Source of the DNA: Yanghanlia sp047501535
Lineage (GTDB): Bacteria; Pseudomonadota; Gammaproteobacteria; Burkholderiales; Burkholderiaceae_B
Direction of reading: 5' to 3'
Length of the DNA: 64,000 nucleotides
Assembly (NCBI RefSeq): GCF_047501535.1
Contig: NZ_JAZDRJ010000001.1
Location: forward strand, 248,001 to 312,000
Each line of letters begins with the position of its first letter. Within the stretch, counting starts at the first letter, position 1. This document shows positions 42,805 through 51,736 of the stretch, one piece after another. The notes beneath the pieces were generated by a model. It did not search any database and had not been told where the DNA came from. It saw only the letters and a program-made list of their open reading frames with translations. A program made the position numbers and the translations under genes.

Positions 42805-42813
42805 TGTCATAAT
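42805..42813 (+). promoter_or_regulatory. candidate extended -10 promoter for dacC
   Basis: TGTCATAAT fits an extended -10 (TGN plus a TATAAT-like hexamer) about 57 bases upstream of the dacC ATG. The -35 is poor; a TTGACA at 42744 is too far away to pair with it. Confidence 0.3.
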
Positions 42814-42870
42814 GGGTGCTGCTCTCCTGTTCGTCTTTTCTGCACGACGAGTCCCGAACCAACGATACCG

Positions 42871-44073
42871 ATGACTTCTCGCACACGTAAATTTATTTCA
42901 TCTTTTGCCGCCGCTCTGGCGCTTGCTTCCGCTTCTTTCCTTTCTCATGCGCAGGATGCCGCTCCGGCTCCGGTGGCGCCAGCCGTATCTCTGGTGGGTA
43001 GTTTATCCAGTGTGCCCGCTCCAGTCTTGGGCGCGCGCGCCTGGATGAGCATGGATCTGAATAGTGGGCAGGTGATCGCCGCCGAGAACCTTGATGAGCG
43101 GATCGAACCCGCCTCGCTGACCAAAATCATGGCAGCCTATTTGGTGTTCGACGCCCTGGAAAGCGGCCGTCTCACTTTGGAGCAGACCGTTCACGTATCG
43201 GAAAATGCCTGGCGTACCGAAGGGTCGCGCATGTTTATCAAGCCCAATTCCCAGGTGTCGGTGCACGATCTCCTGCAAGGCGTGATTGTGCAGTCGGGCA
43301 ACGACGCTACCGTGGCATTGGCCGAAGCCATTGCGGGCAGCGAGTCCGCTTTCGTGGCGCTGATGAACGAGGAAGCGGCGCGTCAGGGCCTGAACGACAC
43401 GCATTTCACAAACTCGCCGGGTCTGCCGAACGAAGCGCACCTGACTTCGGTGCGTGACATGGGCATGCTGGCTGCCAACCTTATCAACCGTTTTCCGCAG
43501 TATCTGCACTATTACAGTCAGAAGGAATACACCTATAACGACATCAAACAGAACAATCGGAACCGTTTGCTGTGGGCCGATGCGACGGTTGATGGCTTGA
43601 AAACGGGCCACACCAAATCTGCCGGCTACAACCTGATTGCCACCGCGCAACGTGATGGCCGGCGGGTCTTAACAGTTTTGGTAGGCGCCTCCAGTGATTC
43701 AGCCCGTGCTGAAAACAGCCTTAAGCTGTTGAACTGGAGCTTCCAGAATTTCGACACAGTCAAGCTCTACGACAACGAACGTGCCATGGTCACCGCTCGC
43801 GTTTGGGAAGGTGCGGCCGAAACCGTGGGTCTGGGCTCCAACGTTCCGGTGTGGGTCACCGTGCCTCGTGGCAAGGCCGATCAAGTCCGCCCCGTGGCCC
43901 AGTATGAACAGCCTCTGCTCGCACCGCTTACCAAGGGTGCACAGGTTGGCGAAGTCTCGCTATCGCTTGACGGCCATGTCCTGCGCACCGAGTCGCTGCA
44001 TGTTCTGGATGATGTCGCTCAGGCAGGCTTCTTCGGCCGCGTCTACGACAAAATCCGCCTGCTGTTTGAGTAA
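42871..44073 (+). CDS. dacC: D-alanyl-D-alanine carboxypeptidase (PBP5/6 family)
   Basis: A 400-residue low-molecular-weight penicillin-binding protein that trims the terminal D-Ala of peptidoglycan stem peptides. The signal peptide ends near SHAQDA. The serine-protease-like motifs are complete: SLTK (Ser82-Lys85), SGN in VQSGNDATVAL, and KTG in DGLKTGHTKSAG. The C-terminal beta domain and amphipathic membrane tail (GFFGRVYDKIRLLFE) are present. It overlaps the next gene (D-amino acid transaminase) in TAATG, so the two are coupled. Confidence 0.95.
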   Translation: MTSRTRKFISSFAAALALASASFLSHAQDAAPAPVAPAVSLVGSLSSVPAPVLGARAWMSMDLNSGQVIAAENLDERIEPASLTKIMAAYLVFDALESGRLTLEQTVHVSENAWRTEGSRMFIKPNSQVSVHDLLQGVIVQSGNDATVALAEAIAGSESAFVALMNEEAARQGLNDTHFTNSPGLPNEAHLTSVRDMGMLAANLINRFPQYLHYYSQKEYTYNDIKQNNRNRLLWADATVDGLKTGHTKSAGYNLIATAQRDGRRVLTVLVGASSDSARAENSLKLLNWSFQNFDTVKLYDNERAMVTARVWEGAAETVGLGSNVPVWVTVPRGKADQVRPVAQYEQPLLAPLTKGAQVGEVSLSLDGHVLRTESLHVLDDVAQAGFFGRVYDKIRLLFE

Positions 44074-44948
44074 TGGGCGTTGTTATGATTCCTGACGTAG
44101 ACAACGATAGTCTGGTTTATCTGAACGGCGGGCTGGTGCGCTTGGGTGACGCCAAGGTGTCCGTGCTCGATCGTGGTTTCATTTTCGGCGACGGCGTATA
44201 CGATGTCGTGCCTGCTTATGGCGGCAAACCCTTCCGCATGGATGCTCACTTGGCGCGTCTGGAACGCAGCCTGGCGGCCATCGGCATTGAGTGCGACCTG
44301 CAGCGCGAAGATTGGGAACGCATTGTCCGCGATCTCATCCAGGGCTCCGGTCTGGGTGATTGCGTGGTTTACATTCAGGTGACACGTGGTGTCGCCAGGC
44401 GCGACCACGGCTTTCCCGAAGGGTTAGAACCCACCGTGTTTTGCATGGTGTCGCCTTTCAAGCGTCCGGACGCCACTCTGCGCGAACAAGGCCTGAGCGC
44501 AATCGGGGTACCCGATGAGCGCTGGATGCGTTGCAATATCAAATCCATTTCCCTGCTTGGTAATGTGCTGGCTCGTCAGGCGGCGATTGAAGCCGGTGTT
44601 GACGATGTCATCCAATTTCGCAATGGTTGCCTGACTGAAGGGTCGGCGGCAAACATCTGGGTAGTCAAAAATGGTGTGCTGTTGGCTCCGCCGCGCGGTA
44701 AGCTAATTCTCGAAGGCATACGCTATGGGCTGATGGAAGAGCTGGCGGCCGAATGCGGTATTCCCTTCGAGGCGCGACCCATCACAGAAGACGAAGTGTC
44801 GGCGGCTTCAGAATTGCTGCTGACCTCCGCTACCAAAGAAGTGTTGCCCATTACGCGCTACAACGGCCAACCCGTCGGCGATGGCGCGCCGGGCCCGGTT
44901 TATACCCGCCTGAGGGCGGCTTACGATGCGGTGATTGCCGCCTTGTGA
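44073..44948 (+). CDS. dat: D-amino-acid transaminase
   Basis: A 291-residue fold-type IV PLP aminotransferase. It starts near VYLNGGLVRLGDAKVSVLDR and GFIFGDGVYDVVPAYGGKPF; the PLP lysine is in RCNIKSISLLGNVLARQAA; EGSAANIWVVKNG follows. This fits D-alanine aminotransferase, interconverting D-Ala/pyruvate with D-Glu/2-oxoglutarate. Coupling to dacC, which releases D-Ala from the wall, makes recycling of D-Ala a sensible role. Confidence 0.92.
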   Translation: MGVVMIPDVDNDSLVYLNGGLVRLGDAKVSVLDRGFIFGDGVYDVVPAYGGKPFRMDAHLARLERSLAAIGIECDLQREDWERIVRDLIQGSGLGDCVVYIQVTRGVARRDHGFPEGLEPTVFCMVSPFKRPDATLREQGLSAIGVPDERWMRCNIKSISLLGNVLARQAAIEAGVDDVIQFRNGCLTEGSAANIWVVKNGVLLAPPRGKLILEGIRYGLMEELAAECGIPFEARPITEDEVSAASELLLTSATKEVLPITRYNGQPVGDGAPGPVYTRLRAAYDAVIAAL

Positions 44949-44949
44949 C

Positions 44950-45225
44950 ATGAAAGAAATACCACCAGAAGAATCTCTGATCGAATATCCCTGCGACTTT
45001 CCCATCAAGGTCATGGGCAAGTCGCATCCCGAATTTGCCCAAACCCTCACAGAGGTTGTATTGCAATACGACGCGGGCTTTGAGCCGGCGACGGTAGAGC
45101 TACGCGCCAGCAAAGGGGGCAATTATGTCAGTGCGACGTTTACGGTGCGTGCGACTTCGCGTGAACAGCTCGACAACCTATACCGCAGTCTGCATGGGCA
45201 CCCCATGGTGAAAGTGGTTCTGTAG
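44950..45225 (+). CDS. YbeD/DUF493 family protein
   Basis: A 91-residue ferredoxin-like (ACT-like) small protein of the YbeD family, recognisable from IEYPCDFPIKVMGKSHPEFA and YVSATFTVRATSREQLDNLY. YbeD genes generally sit before lipB, as here. A regulatory role in lipoate metabolism is suggested by context but unproved. It starts one base after the dat stop. Confidence 0.92.
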   Translation: MKEIPPEESLIEYPCDFPIKVMGKSHPEFAQTLTEVVLQYDAGFEPATVELRASKGGNYVSATFTVRATSREQLDNLYRSLHGHPMVKVVL

Positions 45226-45232
45226 GTCTGTG

Positions 45233-45880
45233 ATGGAATATCGTTGGCTGCCCGGCCATGTGGCCTATACGCCGGTGTGGGAGGCCATGCGCGAATTCAC
45301 CGAAGCGCGGGATGCCTCCACTCCTGATGAAATCTGGCTGGTGGAGCATGCGCCAGTCTACACGCTGGGCCAGGCCGGCAAGCCGGAACACTTGCTGAAC
45401 CCCGGCGGCATTGAGGTCGTGAAGTGTGATCGCGGCGGCCAAGTTACCTACCATGGGCCGGGTCAGGTGGTGGCTTACTGTTTGTTCGACCTCAAGCGCC
45501 GTGGGCTGTTCGTCAAAGAATATGTGGAAAAGCTCGAAGATGTCGTGATCGGCACCCTGAGCGATTTAGGCCTGCCGACGGCCCGTCGCATGGCCGGCGC
45601 TCCTGGGGTTTATGTGCCTTACAACGGGCAGCAAGGCCGTTACGACCCTCAGGGCGAGCTGCTGGCAAAGATCGGCGCGTTGGGCATCAAATTGCGTAAC
45701 GGCAGGGCTTATCATGGCCTGGCCATCAATGTGGATATGGATCTCGCACCGTTTGATGGCATCAACCCTTGCGGTTATGCGGGCCTGCCTACCGTGGATT
45801 TGCGCCGTTGCGGCATCGCCAGCAGCGTGACGCAAGCCGGTGAGCAACTGGTGGCCAACTTGCAAGCGGTATTCGATTAA
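45233..45880 (+). CDS. lipB: octanoyl-[acyl-carrier-protein]:protein N-octanoyltransferase
   Basis: A 215-residue octanoyltransferase that moves octanoyl from ACP to the lipoyl domains. It carries RGGQVTYHGPGQVVAYCLFD, KIGALGIKLRNGRAYHGLAI (catalytic Lys) and the downstream INPCGYAGLPTV with the catalytic Cys. The ATG at 45233 or an overlapping GTG at 45230 could be the start. LipA, encoded two genes later, adds sulfur to the product. Confidence 0.96.
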   Translation: MEYRWLPGHVAYTPVWEAMREFTEARDASTPDEIWLVEHAPVYTLGQAGKPEHLLNPGGIEVVKCDRGGQVTYHGPGQVVAYCLFDLKRRGLFVKEYVEKLEDVVIGTLSDLGLPTARRMAGAPGVYVPYNGQQGRYDPQGELLAKIGALGIKLRNGRAYHGLAINVDMDLAPFDGINPCGYAGLPTVDLRRCGIASSVTQAGEQLVANLQAVFD

Positions 45881-45892
45881 AAAGGAGACGAC

Positions 45893-46678
45893 ATGAGCAT
45901 GCAGGAACCCCCGGTTATCAGCCAGTTATCGCAGGGCGTGCTGACCTTGACATTGAATCGTCCTGGCCAATTCAATGCCCTGTCTGAAGAAGTGCTGACT
46001 GCGTTGCAGCAGGCGCTGGACAGTGCCGCTGCAGATGAGTCCTTGCGCTGCGTCGTGTTGGCTGCCGAAGGCCGGGCGTTTTGCGCCGGCCATGATCTCA
46101 AACAGATGCAGGCCAACCGTGATCACGGCTATTACCTGCGGCTTTTTCAGCAATGCGGCTACGTTATGCAGTCCATTGTGGGCTTCCCTGTGCCGGTGAT
46201 AGCCAAGGTGCAGGGCATTGCCACCGCCGCTGGTTGCCAGTTGGTGGCCAGTTGCGACCTTGCGGTGGCGGCTGATACCGCCAAGTTCGCCGTATCCGGC
46301 ATCAACGTCGGGCTGTTTTGCTCAACGCCTGCTGTGGCGTTGTCGCGCAATGTCGGTGCAAAAAAGGCCTTCGAGATGCTGATCACTGGCGAATTTATTA
46401 GTGCTGAGCAAGCGGCTGAGTACGGGCTGATCACTCGGGTGGCCGTCGCGCAGGAACTGGATACCGCCGTCAATGCCCTAGTGGCCTCCATCTGTGAGAA
46501 GAGCCCGGTGGCGGTACGTACGGGTAAGGCGATGTTTCATAAACAGCGCGGCATGGCCTTGGCCGCCGCCTATGATTTCGCAGCGGCTACCATGGCCGAC
46601 AACATGATGGCCGAAGATGTTCACGAAGGCATCGAAGCCTTCATGCAAAAGCGTCGCCCTGTCTGGAAAGGCCGTTGA
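45893..46678 (+). CDS. enoyl-CoA hydratase/isomerase family protein
   Basis: A 261-residue crotonase-fold protein. It has the oxyanion-hole segments AAEGRAFCAGHDLKQMQ and KVQGIATAAGCQLVASCDLA; ISAEQAAEYGLITRVA and the C-terminal trimerisation region are present. The catalytic glutamates of classical enoyl-CoA hydratase are not both evident, so it could be a different crotonase. AAGGAG precedes the ATG. It is inserted between lipB and lipA, which are usually adjacent, and has no obvious link to lipoate. Confidence 0.88.
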   Translation: MSMQEPPVISQLSQGVLTLTLNRPGQFNALSEEVLTALQQALDSAAADESLRCVVLAAEGRAFCAGHDLKQMQANRDHGYYLRLFQQCGYVMQSIVGFPVPVIAKVQGIATAAGCQLVASCDLAVAADTAKFAVSGINVGLFCSTPAVALSRNVGAKKAFEMLITGEFISAEQAAEYGLITRVAVAQELDTAVNALVASICEKSPVAVRTGKAMFHKQRGMALAAAYDFAAATMADNMMAEDVHEGIEAFMQKRRPVWKGR

Positions 46679-46751
46679 TTTTTTCGGGCATTCAGGGCCG
46701 ATTCGCATGGCGCGTTAAAATGCCCTTTACCATCCCGTAGTCAGGAAGCGT

Positions 46752-47759
46752 ATGTCCACACCCAATGAGCCGGTCGCTGAGCGTAAACCTACTGTACGCC
46801 CGGCTGCCTATGACCCTACCGCCAAGCAGAAGTCTGCCGACAAGACTTCCCTCCTTCCCATAAAAATTGTCCAGACCGAGCGCCTGAAGAAGCCGGAATG
46901 GATTCGTGTGAAGGCCGCCGCTCCGGGTTCGCGTTTTCACGACATCAAACGCATTTTGCGTGAAAACAATATGTTCACGGTCTGTGAGGAGGCCTCCTGC
47001 CCGAATATCGGCGAATGTTTCGGCAAGGGTACGGCCACCTTCATGATCATGGGCGATAAATGCACGCGGCGCTGCCCTTTTTGCGACGTCGGTCATGGTC
47101 GCCCCGACCCCCTGGATGCCGATGAGCCGGCCAACCTGGCGCGCAGCATCGGTGCCATGCGGCTGTCGTACGTAGTGATCACTTCGGTTGACCGCGATGA
47201 TCTGCGCGACGGCGGCGCTGCGCATTTTGCGGAATGCATTCGCGAAGTGCGGCAACAGTCGCCCAACACGCGTATTGAAGTCCTGGTGCCCGACTTCCGT
47301 GGCCGTTTGCAGCGCGCGCTTGATATCTTCGAAGTCGAGCCGCCCGATGTGATGAACCACAACCTGGAAACCGTGCCCCGGCTGTACAAGCAGGCACGTC
47401 CCGGTGCGGATTACATGCATTCGCTCAAGCTGCTCAAAGAATTCAAGGCGTTGTGCCCCGACGTTCCCACCAAGTCGGGCCTGATGGTTGGGCTGGGCGA
47501 AACCGACGAAGAAATCCTGCAGGTCATGCGCGATATGCGCGAGCACGATATCGAAATGCTCACCATCGGCCAGTACCTGCAACCATCGCCTCATCACCTG
47601 CCCGTCACCCGCTACGTGCATCCCGATACGTTCAAGATGTTCGAGCGCGAAGCCTATGCCATGGGCTTTACCCATGCCGCTGTGGGGGCTATGGTGCGTT
47701 CTTCCTACCACGCCGACGAGCAAGCCAGCGCTGCCGGCGTCAACCCCGAAACCGTCTGA
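46752..47759 (+). CDS. lipA: lipoyl synthase
   Basis: A 335-residue radical SAM enzyme inserting two sulfurs into protein-bound octanoyl. Both iron-sulfur clusters are readable: CEEASCPNIGEC (auxiliary cluster) and CTRRCPFCDVGHG (radical SAM CX3CX2C), and the C-terminal RSSYHAD supplies the Ser ligand. It completes the lipoate pathway begun by lipB. Confidence 0.97.
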   Translation: MSTPNEPVAERKPTVRPAAYDPTAKQKSADKTSLLPIKIVQTERLKKPEWIRVKAAAPGSRFHDIKRILRENNMFTVCEEASCPNIGECFGKGTATFMIMGDKCTRRCPFCDVGHGRPDPLDADEPANLARSIGAMRLSYVVITSVDRDDLRDGGAAHFAECIREVRQQSPNTRIEVLVPDFRGRLQRALDIFEVEPPDVMNHNLETVPRLYKQARPGADYMHSLKLLKEFKALCPDVPTKSGLMVGLGETDEEILQVMRDMREHDIEMLTIGQYLQPSPHHLPVTRYVHPDTFKMFEREAYAMGFTHAAVGAMVRSSYHADEQASAAGVNPETV

Positions 47760-47779
47760 AGCCTCGGTATCATCAGCGA

Positions 47780-47809
47780 TTGACGCCTGTCCCCAAACCC
47801 GTGTAAATA
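47780..47809 (+). promoter_or_regulatory. sigma-70 promoter of the pnt operon
   Basis: TTGACG (47780-47785), an 18-base spacer and TAAATA (47804-47809). Transcription would start near 47816, just before a strong hairpin in the leader. Confidence 0.55.
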
Positions 47810-47820
47810 ATCAGATGCAC

Positions 47821-47847
47821 GCACTGGCGCTCGATATGCGCCAGTGC
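47821..47847 (+). promoter_or_regulatory. perfect hairpin in the pntAA leader
   Basis: GCACTGGCGC, loop TCGATAT, GCGCCAGTGC: a perfect 10-bp stem lying between the predicted transcript start and the ribosome site of pntAA. It could be an operator, an mRNA-stabilising stem, or the end of the lipA transcript (no T run). Confidence 0.5.
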
Positions 47848-47866
47848 GATAACTGGAGAGAGGGAC

Positions 47867-49000
47867 ATGCAGATAGGCGTACCTGCCGAAACGGCGGTTG
47901 GAGAAACCCGGGTGGCGGCAACGCCTGAGACGGTTAAAAAGCTTGTGGCCCAGGGGCATGTTGTGCATGTGCAGTCCGGCGCGGGGGTGGCGGCCAGTGC
48001 GGTCGACGACGCCTATCGCGCGGCAGGGGCCGAAATTGTCGATGCGCAAACGGCTCTTGGTGCAGATCTCGTCCTCAAAGTACAGGCGCCCAGTGTTGCA
48101 GAACTGTCTGCCATGAAGTCGGGCGCAACGCTGGTCGGCATGCTTAACCCTTTCGATGCCGAAGGGCTGCAACGCCTCGCCACTGCGGGCCTCACCGCTT
48201 TTGCACTGGAAGCCGCGCCGCGCACGACGCGGGCGCAGAGCATGGATGTCCTATCCAGCCAGGCCAACGTGGCCGGCTACAAGGCAGTCATGCTGGCAGC
48301 CAACGAATACCAGCGCTTGTTCCCCATGCTTATGACAGCCGCCGGCACCATCAAGGCTGCACGGGTGGTCGTACTGGGGGTGGGGGTGGCCGGTTTACAG
48401 GCCATCGCCACGGCCAAGCGCCTGGGCGCGGTGATTGAGGCCTCAGATGTGCGCCCGTCCGTTAAAGAACAAGTCGAATCGCTGGGCGGCAAGTTTATTG
48501 ATGTTCCCTACGAAACCGATGAAGAGCGAGAAGCGGCTGAAGGCGTGGGCGGTTATGCGCGCCCCATGCCGCAAAGCTGGTTGGACCGCCAGCAGGCGGA
48601 AGTGGCCAAGCGTGTCGCCCAGGCCGATGTGGTGATTTCCACCGCGCTGATTCCTGGTCGTGCGGCGCCGGTACTTATTTCCGAAGACATGGTGAAGTCC
48701 ATGAAACCCGGCTCGGTAATCGTGGATCTTGCAGCGGGTCGGGGGCCTGAGGGGGTGGGCGGTAATTGCCCGCTCACAGAAACGGGCCAGGTCGTGCGCA
48801 AGCATGGCGTCACCCTCATTGGCTATACCAATCTGCCCGCCATGGTTGCGGCAGACAGCTCCAGCCTTTATGCGCGCAATGTGCTGGATTTCCTCAAGCT
48901 GGTGTTACCAGCCGAAGCTACTCAGATTCAACTGCCCGCCGATGATGACATCGTGACGGCCTGCCTGATGACACAGGAAGGGAAAGTCCTCAGAGCCTGA
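47867..49000 (+). CDS. pntAA: NAD(P) transhydrogenase subunit alpha, part 1
   Basis: A 377-residue soluble NAD(H)-binding domain I of proton-translocating transhydrogenase. It begins MQIGVPAETAVGETRVAATP; the NAD fold shows VVVLGVGVAGLQAIATAKRL and the mobile loop region is GGNCPLTETGQVV. In this split form the membrane part is encoded by pntAB and pntB downstream, which together move hydride from NADH to NADP+ using the proton gradient. Confidence 0.95.
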   Translation: MQIGVPAETAVGETRVAATPETVKKLVAQGHVVHVQSGAGVAASAVDDAYRAAGAEIVDAQTALGADLVLKVQAPSVAELSAMKSGATLVGMLNPFDAEGLQRLATAGLTAFALEAAPRTTRAQSMDVLSSQANVAGYKAVMLAANEYQRLFPMLMTAAGTIKAARVVVLGVGVAGLQAIATAKRLGAVIEASDVRPSVKEQVESLGGKFIDVPYETDEEREAAEGVGGYARPMPQSWLDRQQAEVAKRVAQADVVISTALIPGRAAPVLISEDMVKSMKPGSVIVDLAAGRGPEGVGGNCPLTETGQVVRKHGVTLIGYTNLPAMVAADSSSLYARNVLDFLKLVLPAEATQIQLPADDDIVTACLMTQEGKVLRA

Positions 49001-49044
49001 ACCATTTCAATCAATGCATGCCGTCTGGCTGAAGGGACCAAAAC

Positions 49045-49368
49045 ATGGATGCGATCTCCCCCCTCTTGCTGAATTTCATCATATTCGTTCTGGCGATTTA
49101 CGTGGGGTATCACGTGGTCTGGAACGTGACTCCTGCTTTACATACGCCACTTATGGCGGTGACCAACGCGATTTCGGCCATTGTCATTGTTGGCGCCATG
49201 CTGGCTGCAGCCCTGACAGAAACCTCTCTGGGCAAAACTATGGGAGTGTTGGCGGTCGCGTTGGCGGCGGTTAATGTTTTTGGCGGTTTCCTCGTTACCC
49301 GGCGCATGCTGGAGATGTTCAAGAAGAAAGAGCGTAAAGCGCCTGCCGCCCAAGGAGACGTCAAATGA
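49045..49368 (+). CDS. pntAB: NAD(P) transhydrogenase subunit alpha, part 2
   Basis: A 107-residue membrane protein with about three helices (FIIFVLAIYVGYHVVWNV; TPLMAVTNAISAIVIVGAML; LAVALAAVNVFGGFLVTRRM), the second part of the split alpha subunit. It contributes to the proton channel. Its stop overlaps the pntB ATG by 4 bases. Confidence 0.95.
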   Translation: MDAISPLLLNFIIFVLAIYVGYHVVWNVTPALHTPLMAVTNAISAIVIVGAMLAAALTETSLGKTMGVLAVALAAVNVFGGFLVTRRMLEMFKKKERKAPAAQGDVK

Positions 49369-50786
49369 GTATGAATCTGGTCGTCTTTCTGTATCTTGTC
49401 GCCTCAGTATGTTTTATTCAGGCGCTCAAAGGCCTGTCACATCCCACTACGTCGATACGGGGCAATATATTCGGAATGGTCGGCATGGCCATCGCCATGT
49501 TCACCACAGCGGGGCTTATCATCACGCTGGCGGGCTCGGCGTTGGGCTTGGGCTGGGTGTTGCTCGGGTTGTTGGTAGGCGGCGCCATCGGCACCCTTAT
49601 GGCCCAGCGTGTGGAAATGACAAAAATGCCGGAGCTCGTGGCATTCATGCACAGCATGATCGGCCTGGCGGCGGTATTTATCGCGGTCGCCGCCGTGGCC
49701 GAACCTTGGGCTTTCCAGATTGCGGAGCCGGGCGGCTTGATTCCGGGCGGCAACCGTATCGAACTCGCTCTCGGGGCTTTTATCGGCGCCGTCACTTTTA
49801 CCGGCTCCGTTATTGCTTTTGGCAAGCTCAGCGGCAAGTACAAATTCCGATTATTTCAAGGAGCGCCGGTGCAGTTCAAGGGCCAGCACCTGCTCAATGC
49901 GGTGTTGGGCCTAGCCATGCTGTTCTTCATTTTCGGCTTCTGGCATTCCCAAAGTTGGATGGACATCGTGCTGGTGATTGCGCTGGGCTTTGCTTTGGGG
50001 GTGTTGATCATCATCCCCATCGGCGGGGCGGACATGCCGGTGGTGGTGTCCATGCTCAACAGTTATTCCGGCTGGGCGGCGGCAGGTATCGGGTTCAGCC
50101 TGAATAACTCCATGCTCATTATTGCGGGTTCTTTGGTGGGCTCGTCGGGCGCCATTCTGAGCTACATCATGTGCAAGGCGATGAATCGCTCGTTCTTCAG
50201 CGTGATACTGGGTGGCTTTGGTGGCGAGGAGTCCACGGCCGCAACAGGCGATGGGCAGCAACGCAGCGTTAAGAGCGGCAGCGCGGACGATGCCGCCTTT
50301 ATTCTTGGCAATGCTGAAACCGTAGTGATCGTGCCCGGTTATGGTCTGGCCGTGGCGCGCGCCCAGCACGCGGTAAAGGAACTGGCTGAAAAGCTTCAGG
50401 AGCTTGGTGTGAGTGTTCGCTATGCCATTCACCCAGTGGCCGGGCGCATGCCAGGCCACATGAACGTGCTGCTGGCCGAGGCGGAAGTGCCTTACGACCA
50501 AGTCTTTGAAATGGAAGACATCAACAGCGAGTTCGGCCAGGTGGATGTCGCCATCGTGCTGGGGGCGAACGATGTCGTTAACCCCGCCGCCCTGCAGAAG
50601 GGTTCTCCTATTTACGGCATGCCCATTCTTGAGGCTTACAAGGCCAAGACCGTGATCGTTAACAAACGCTCCATGGCTGCAGGCTATGCCGGCCTGGATA
50701 ACGAACTGTTCTACATGGATAAAACGATGATGGTGTTTGGCGACGCCAAAAAAGTTGTGGAGGACATGACTAAGGCCGTAGAGTGA
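49365..50786 (+). CDS. pntB: NAD(P) transhydrogenase subunit beta
   Basis: A 473-residue protein: about nine membrane helices, then the NADP(H)-binding domain III (from about residue 300) with VVIVPGYGLAVARAQHAVKE, IHPVAGRMPGHMNVLLAEA and VAIVLGANDVVNPAA. It completes the pntAA-AB-B operon, a major NADPH source. Confidence 0.96.
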   Translation: MSMNLVVFLYLVASVCFIQALKGLSHPTTSIRGNIFGMVGMAIAMFTTAGLIITLAGSALGLGWVLLGLLVGGAIGTLMAQRVEMTKMPELVAFMHSMIGLAAVFIAVAAVAEPWAFQIAEPGGLIPGGNRIELALGAFIGAVTFTGSVIAFGKLSGKYKFRLFQGAPVQFKGQHLLNAVLGLAMLFFIFGFWHSQSWMDIVLVIALGFALGVLIIIPIGGADMPVVVSMLNSYSGWAAAGIGFSLNNSMLIIAGSLVGSSGAILSYIMCKAMNRSFFSVILGGFGGEESTAATGDGQQRSVKSGSADDAAFILGNAETVVIVPGYGLAVARAQHAVKELAEKLQELGVSVRYAIHPVAGRMPGHMNVLLAEAEVPYDQVFEMEDINSEFGQVDVAIVLGANDVVNPAALQKGSPIYGMPILEAYKAKTVIVNKRSMAAGYAGLDNELFYMDKTMMVFGDAKKVVEDMTKAVE

Positions 50787-50903
50787 AGGAGCGAATGCTT
50801 CATTCTTGAACTTGTGCTGGCGCAAAGTCGTCTTACAAGGCTTGTGGTCCAATGAATTCGTAGCGGGTCGCGTAAGGTGGCCCGCAAGAAGACAAGGACT
50901 GTC

Positions 50904-51734
50904 ATGCGCTTGTTAGCACCTCGTTTCTCTTTCCTCCGTCAGGCTCTTCTAGGCGGTATTGTGGCGCTTGCCCTGCCCGGTGTGCATGTGGCCGCTGACA
51001 GCGTGCCCGACCATCTTGCCCTGATCGCTCCGGGCGAAGTCGAGTACTACACCACTGATGGCGGCCTGGTCGATGGCCAGCCCGCCCTCCCGCATCGTGT
51101 GCGAGCCAGCTTCGATAAACCGCTTCTCGTTATGAAGCGGCAGGTCAGCCAGGCCGAATACGCACAGTGTGTAAGCGAAAACGGCTGCCGTCCCCTACAC
51201 AAAACTATACGCAACAATGTTGCGCCGGACATGCCTGTAGTAGGGGTAAGCTGGGAAGACGCCCATGATTACGCACGTTGGTACAGTGGGCATACCGGGC
51301 GGCTCTACAGGCTGCCTACGTATGCAGAATGGGTGCTGATTGCCGGAGAGCTTTTTTCTGAAGACGAACGCTTGGATATCTACGATTCCAGCAACCCTGC
51401 TCAGCGCTGGCTGGCGGAATACGCGCTCGAAGCACAGCGTAAGTCTGCCTCAGACCCTAATCCCAAACCTTTCGGAACCTTCGGCACGACCAAAGCAGGC
51501 GTGCAAGATATAGGCGGTAATGTGTGGGATTGGACCGACACCTGCTACGTAGTGAATTACCTTGACGCGCAGGGTAATGAACTCATGCCTTCCATTGAGA
51601 ACTGCGGAATCCGTGTCGTGGGCGGCTCGCACCCCAGCCTGATTACCAACTTCATGCGCGACCCCAAGGCGGGGGCCTGTTCGGTGGGCATACCACCGGC
51701 CAACCTCGGTATACGGCTGGTGGTTGATGAATGA
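50904..51734 (+). CDS. SUMF1/formylglycine-generating-fold protein, NirV-like
   Basis: A 276-residue exported protein with signal peptide (FLRQALLGGIVALALPGVHV) and a SUMF1-fold domain: VGVSWEDAHDYARWYSGHTG, GRLYRLPTYAEWVLIAG, VQDIGGNVWDWTDTCYV and GGSHPSLITN. Small proteins of this type are called NirV when next to nirK of denitrifiers; here nirK is not seen, but a Dnr-type regulator and a c-type cytochrome follow. The catalytic Cys pair of true formylglycine-generating enzyme is not in place. The ATG at 50904 with AAGGA is chosen over GTG 50877. Function uncertain. Confidence 0.8.
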   Translation: MRLLAPRFSFLRQALLGGIVALALPGVHVAADSVPDHLALIAPGEVEYYTTDGGLVDGQPALPHRVRASFDKPLLVMKRQVSQAEYAQCVSENGCRPLHKTIRNNVAPDMPVVGVSWEDAHDYARWYSGHTGRLYRLPTYAEWVLIAGELFSEDERLDIYDSSNPAQRWLAEYALEAQRKSASDPNPKPFGTFGTTKAGVQDIGGNVWDWTDTCYVVNYLDAQGNELMPSIENCGIRVVGGSHPSLITNFMRDPKAGACSVGIPPANLGIRLVVDE

Positions 51735-51736
51735 GG

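Noticed and set aside
46692..47723. 343-codon minus-strand open frame opposite lipA
   Set aside because: Shadow of lipA, whose cysteine motifs and operon place are unambiguous.
47825..47839. TGGCGCTCGATATGC with sigma-54-like spacing before pntAA
   Set aside because: Poor match at three positions and fully explained by the perfect palindrome; a sigma-70 promoter lies just upstream.
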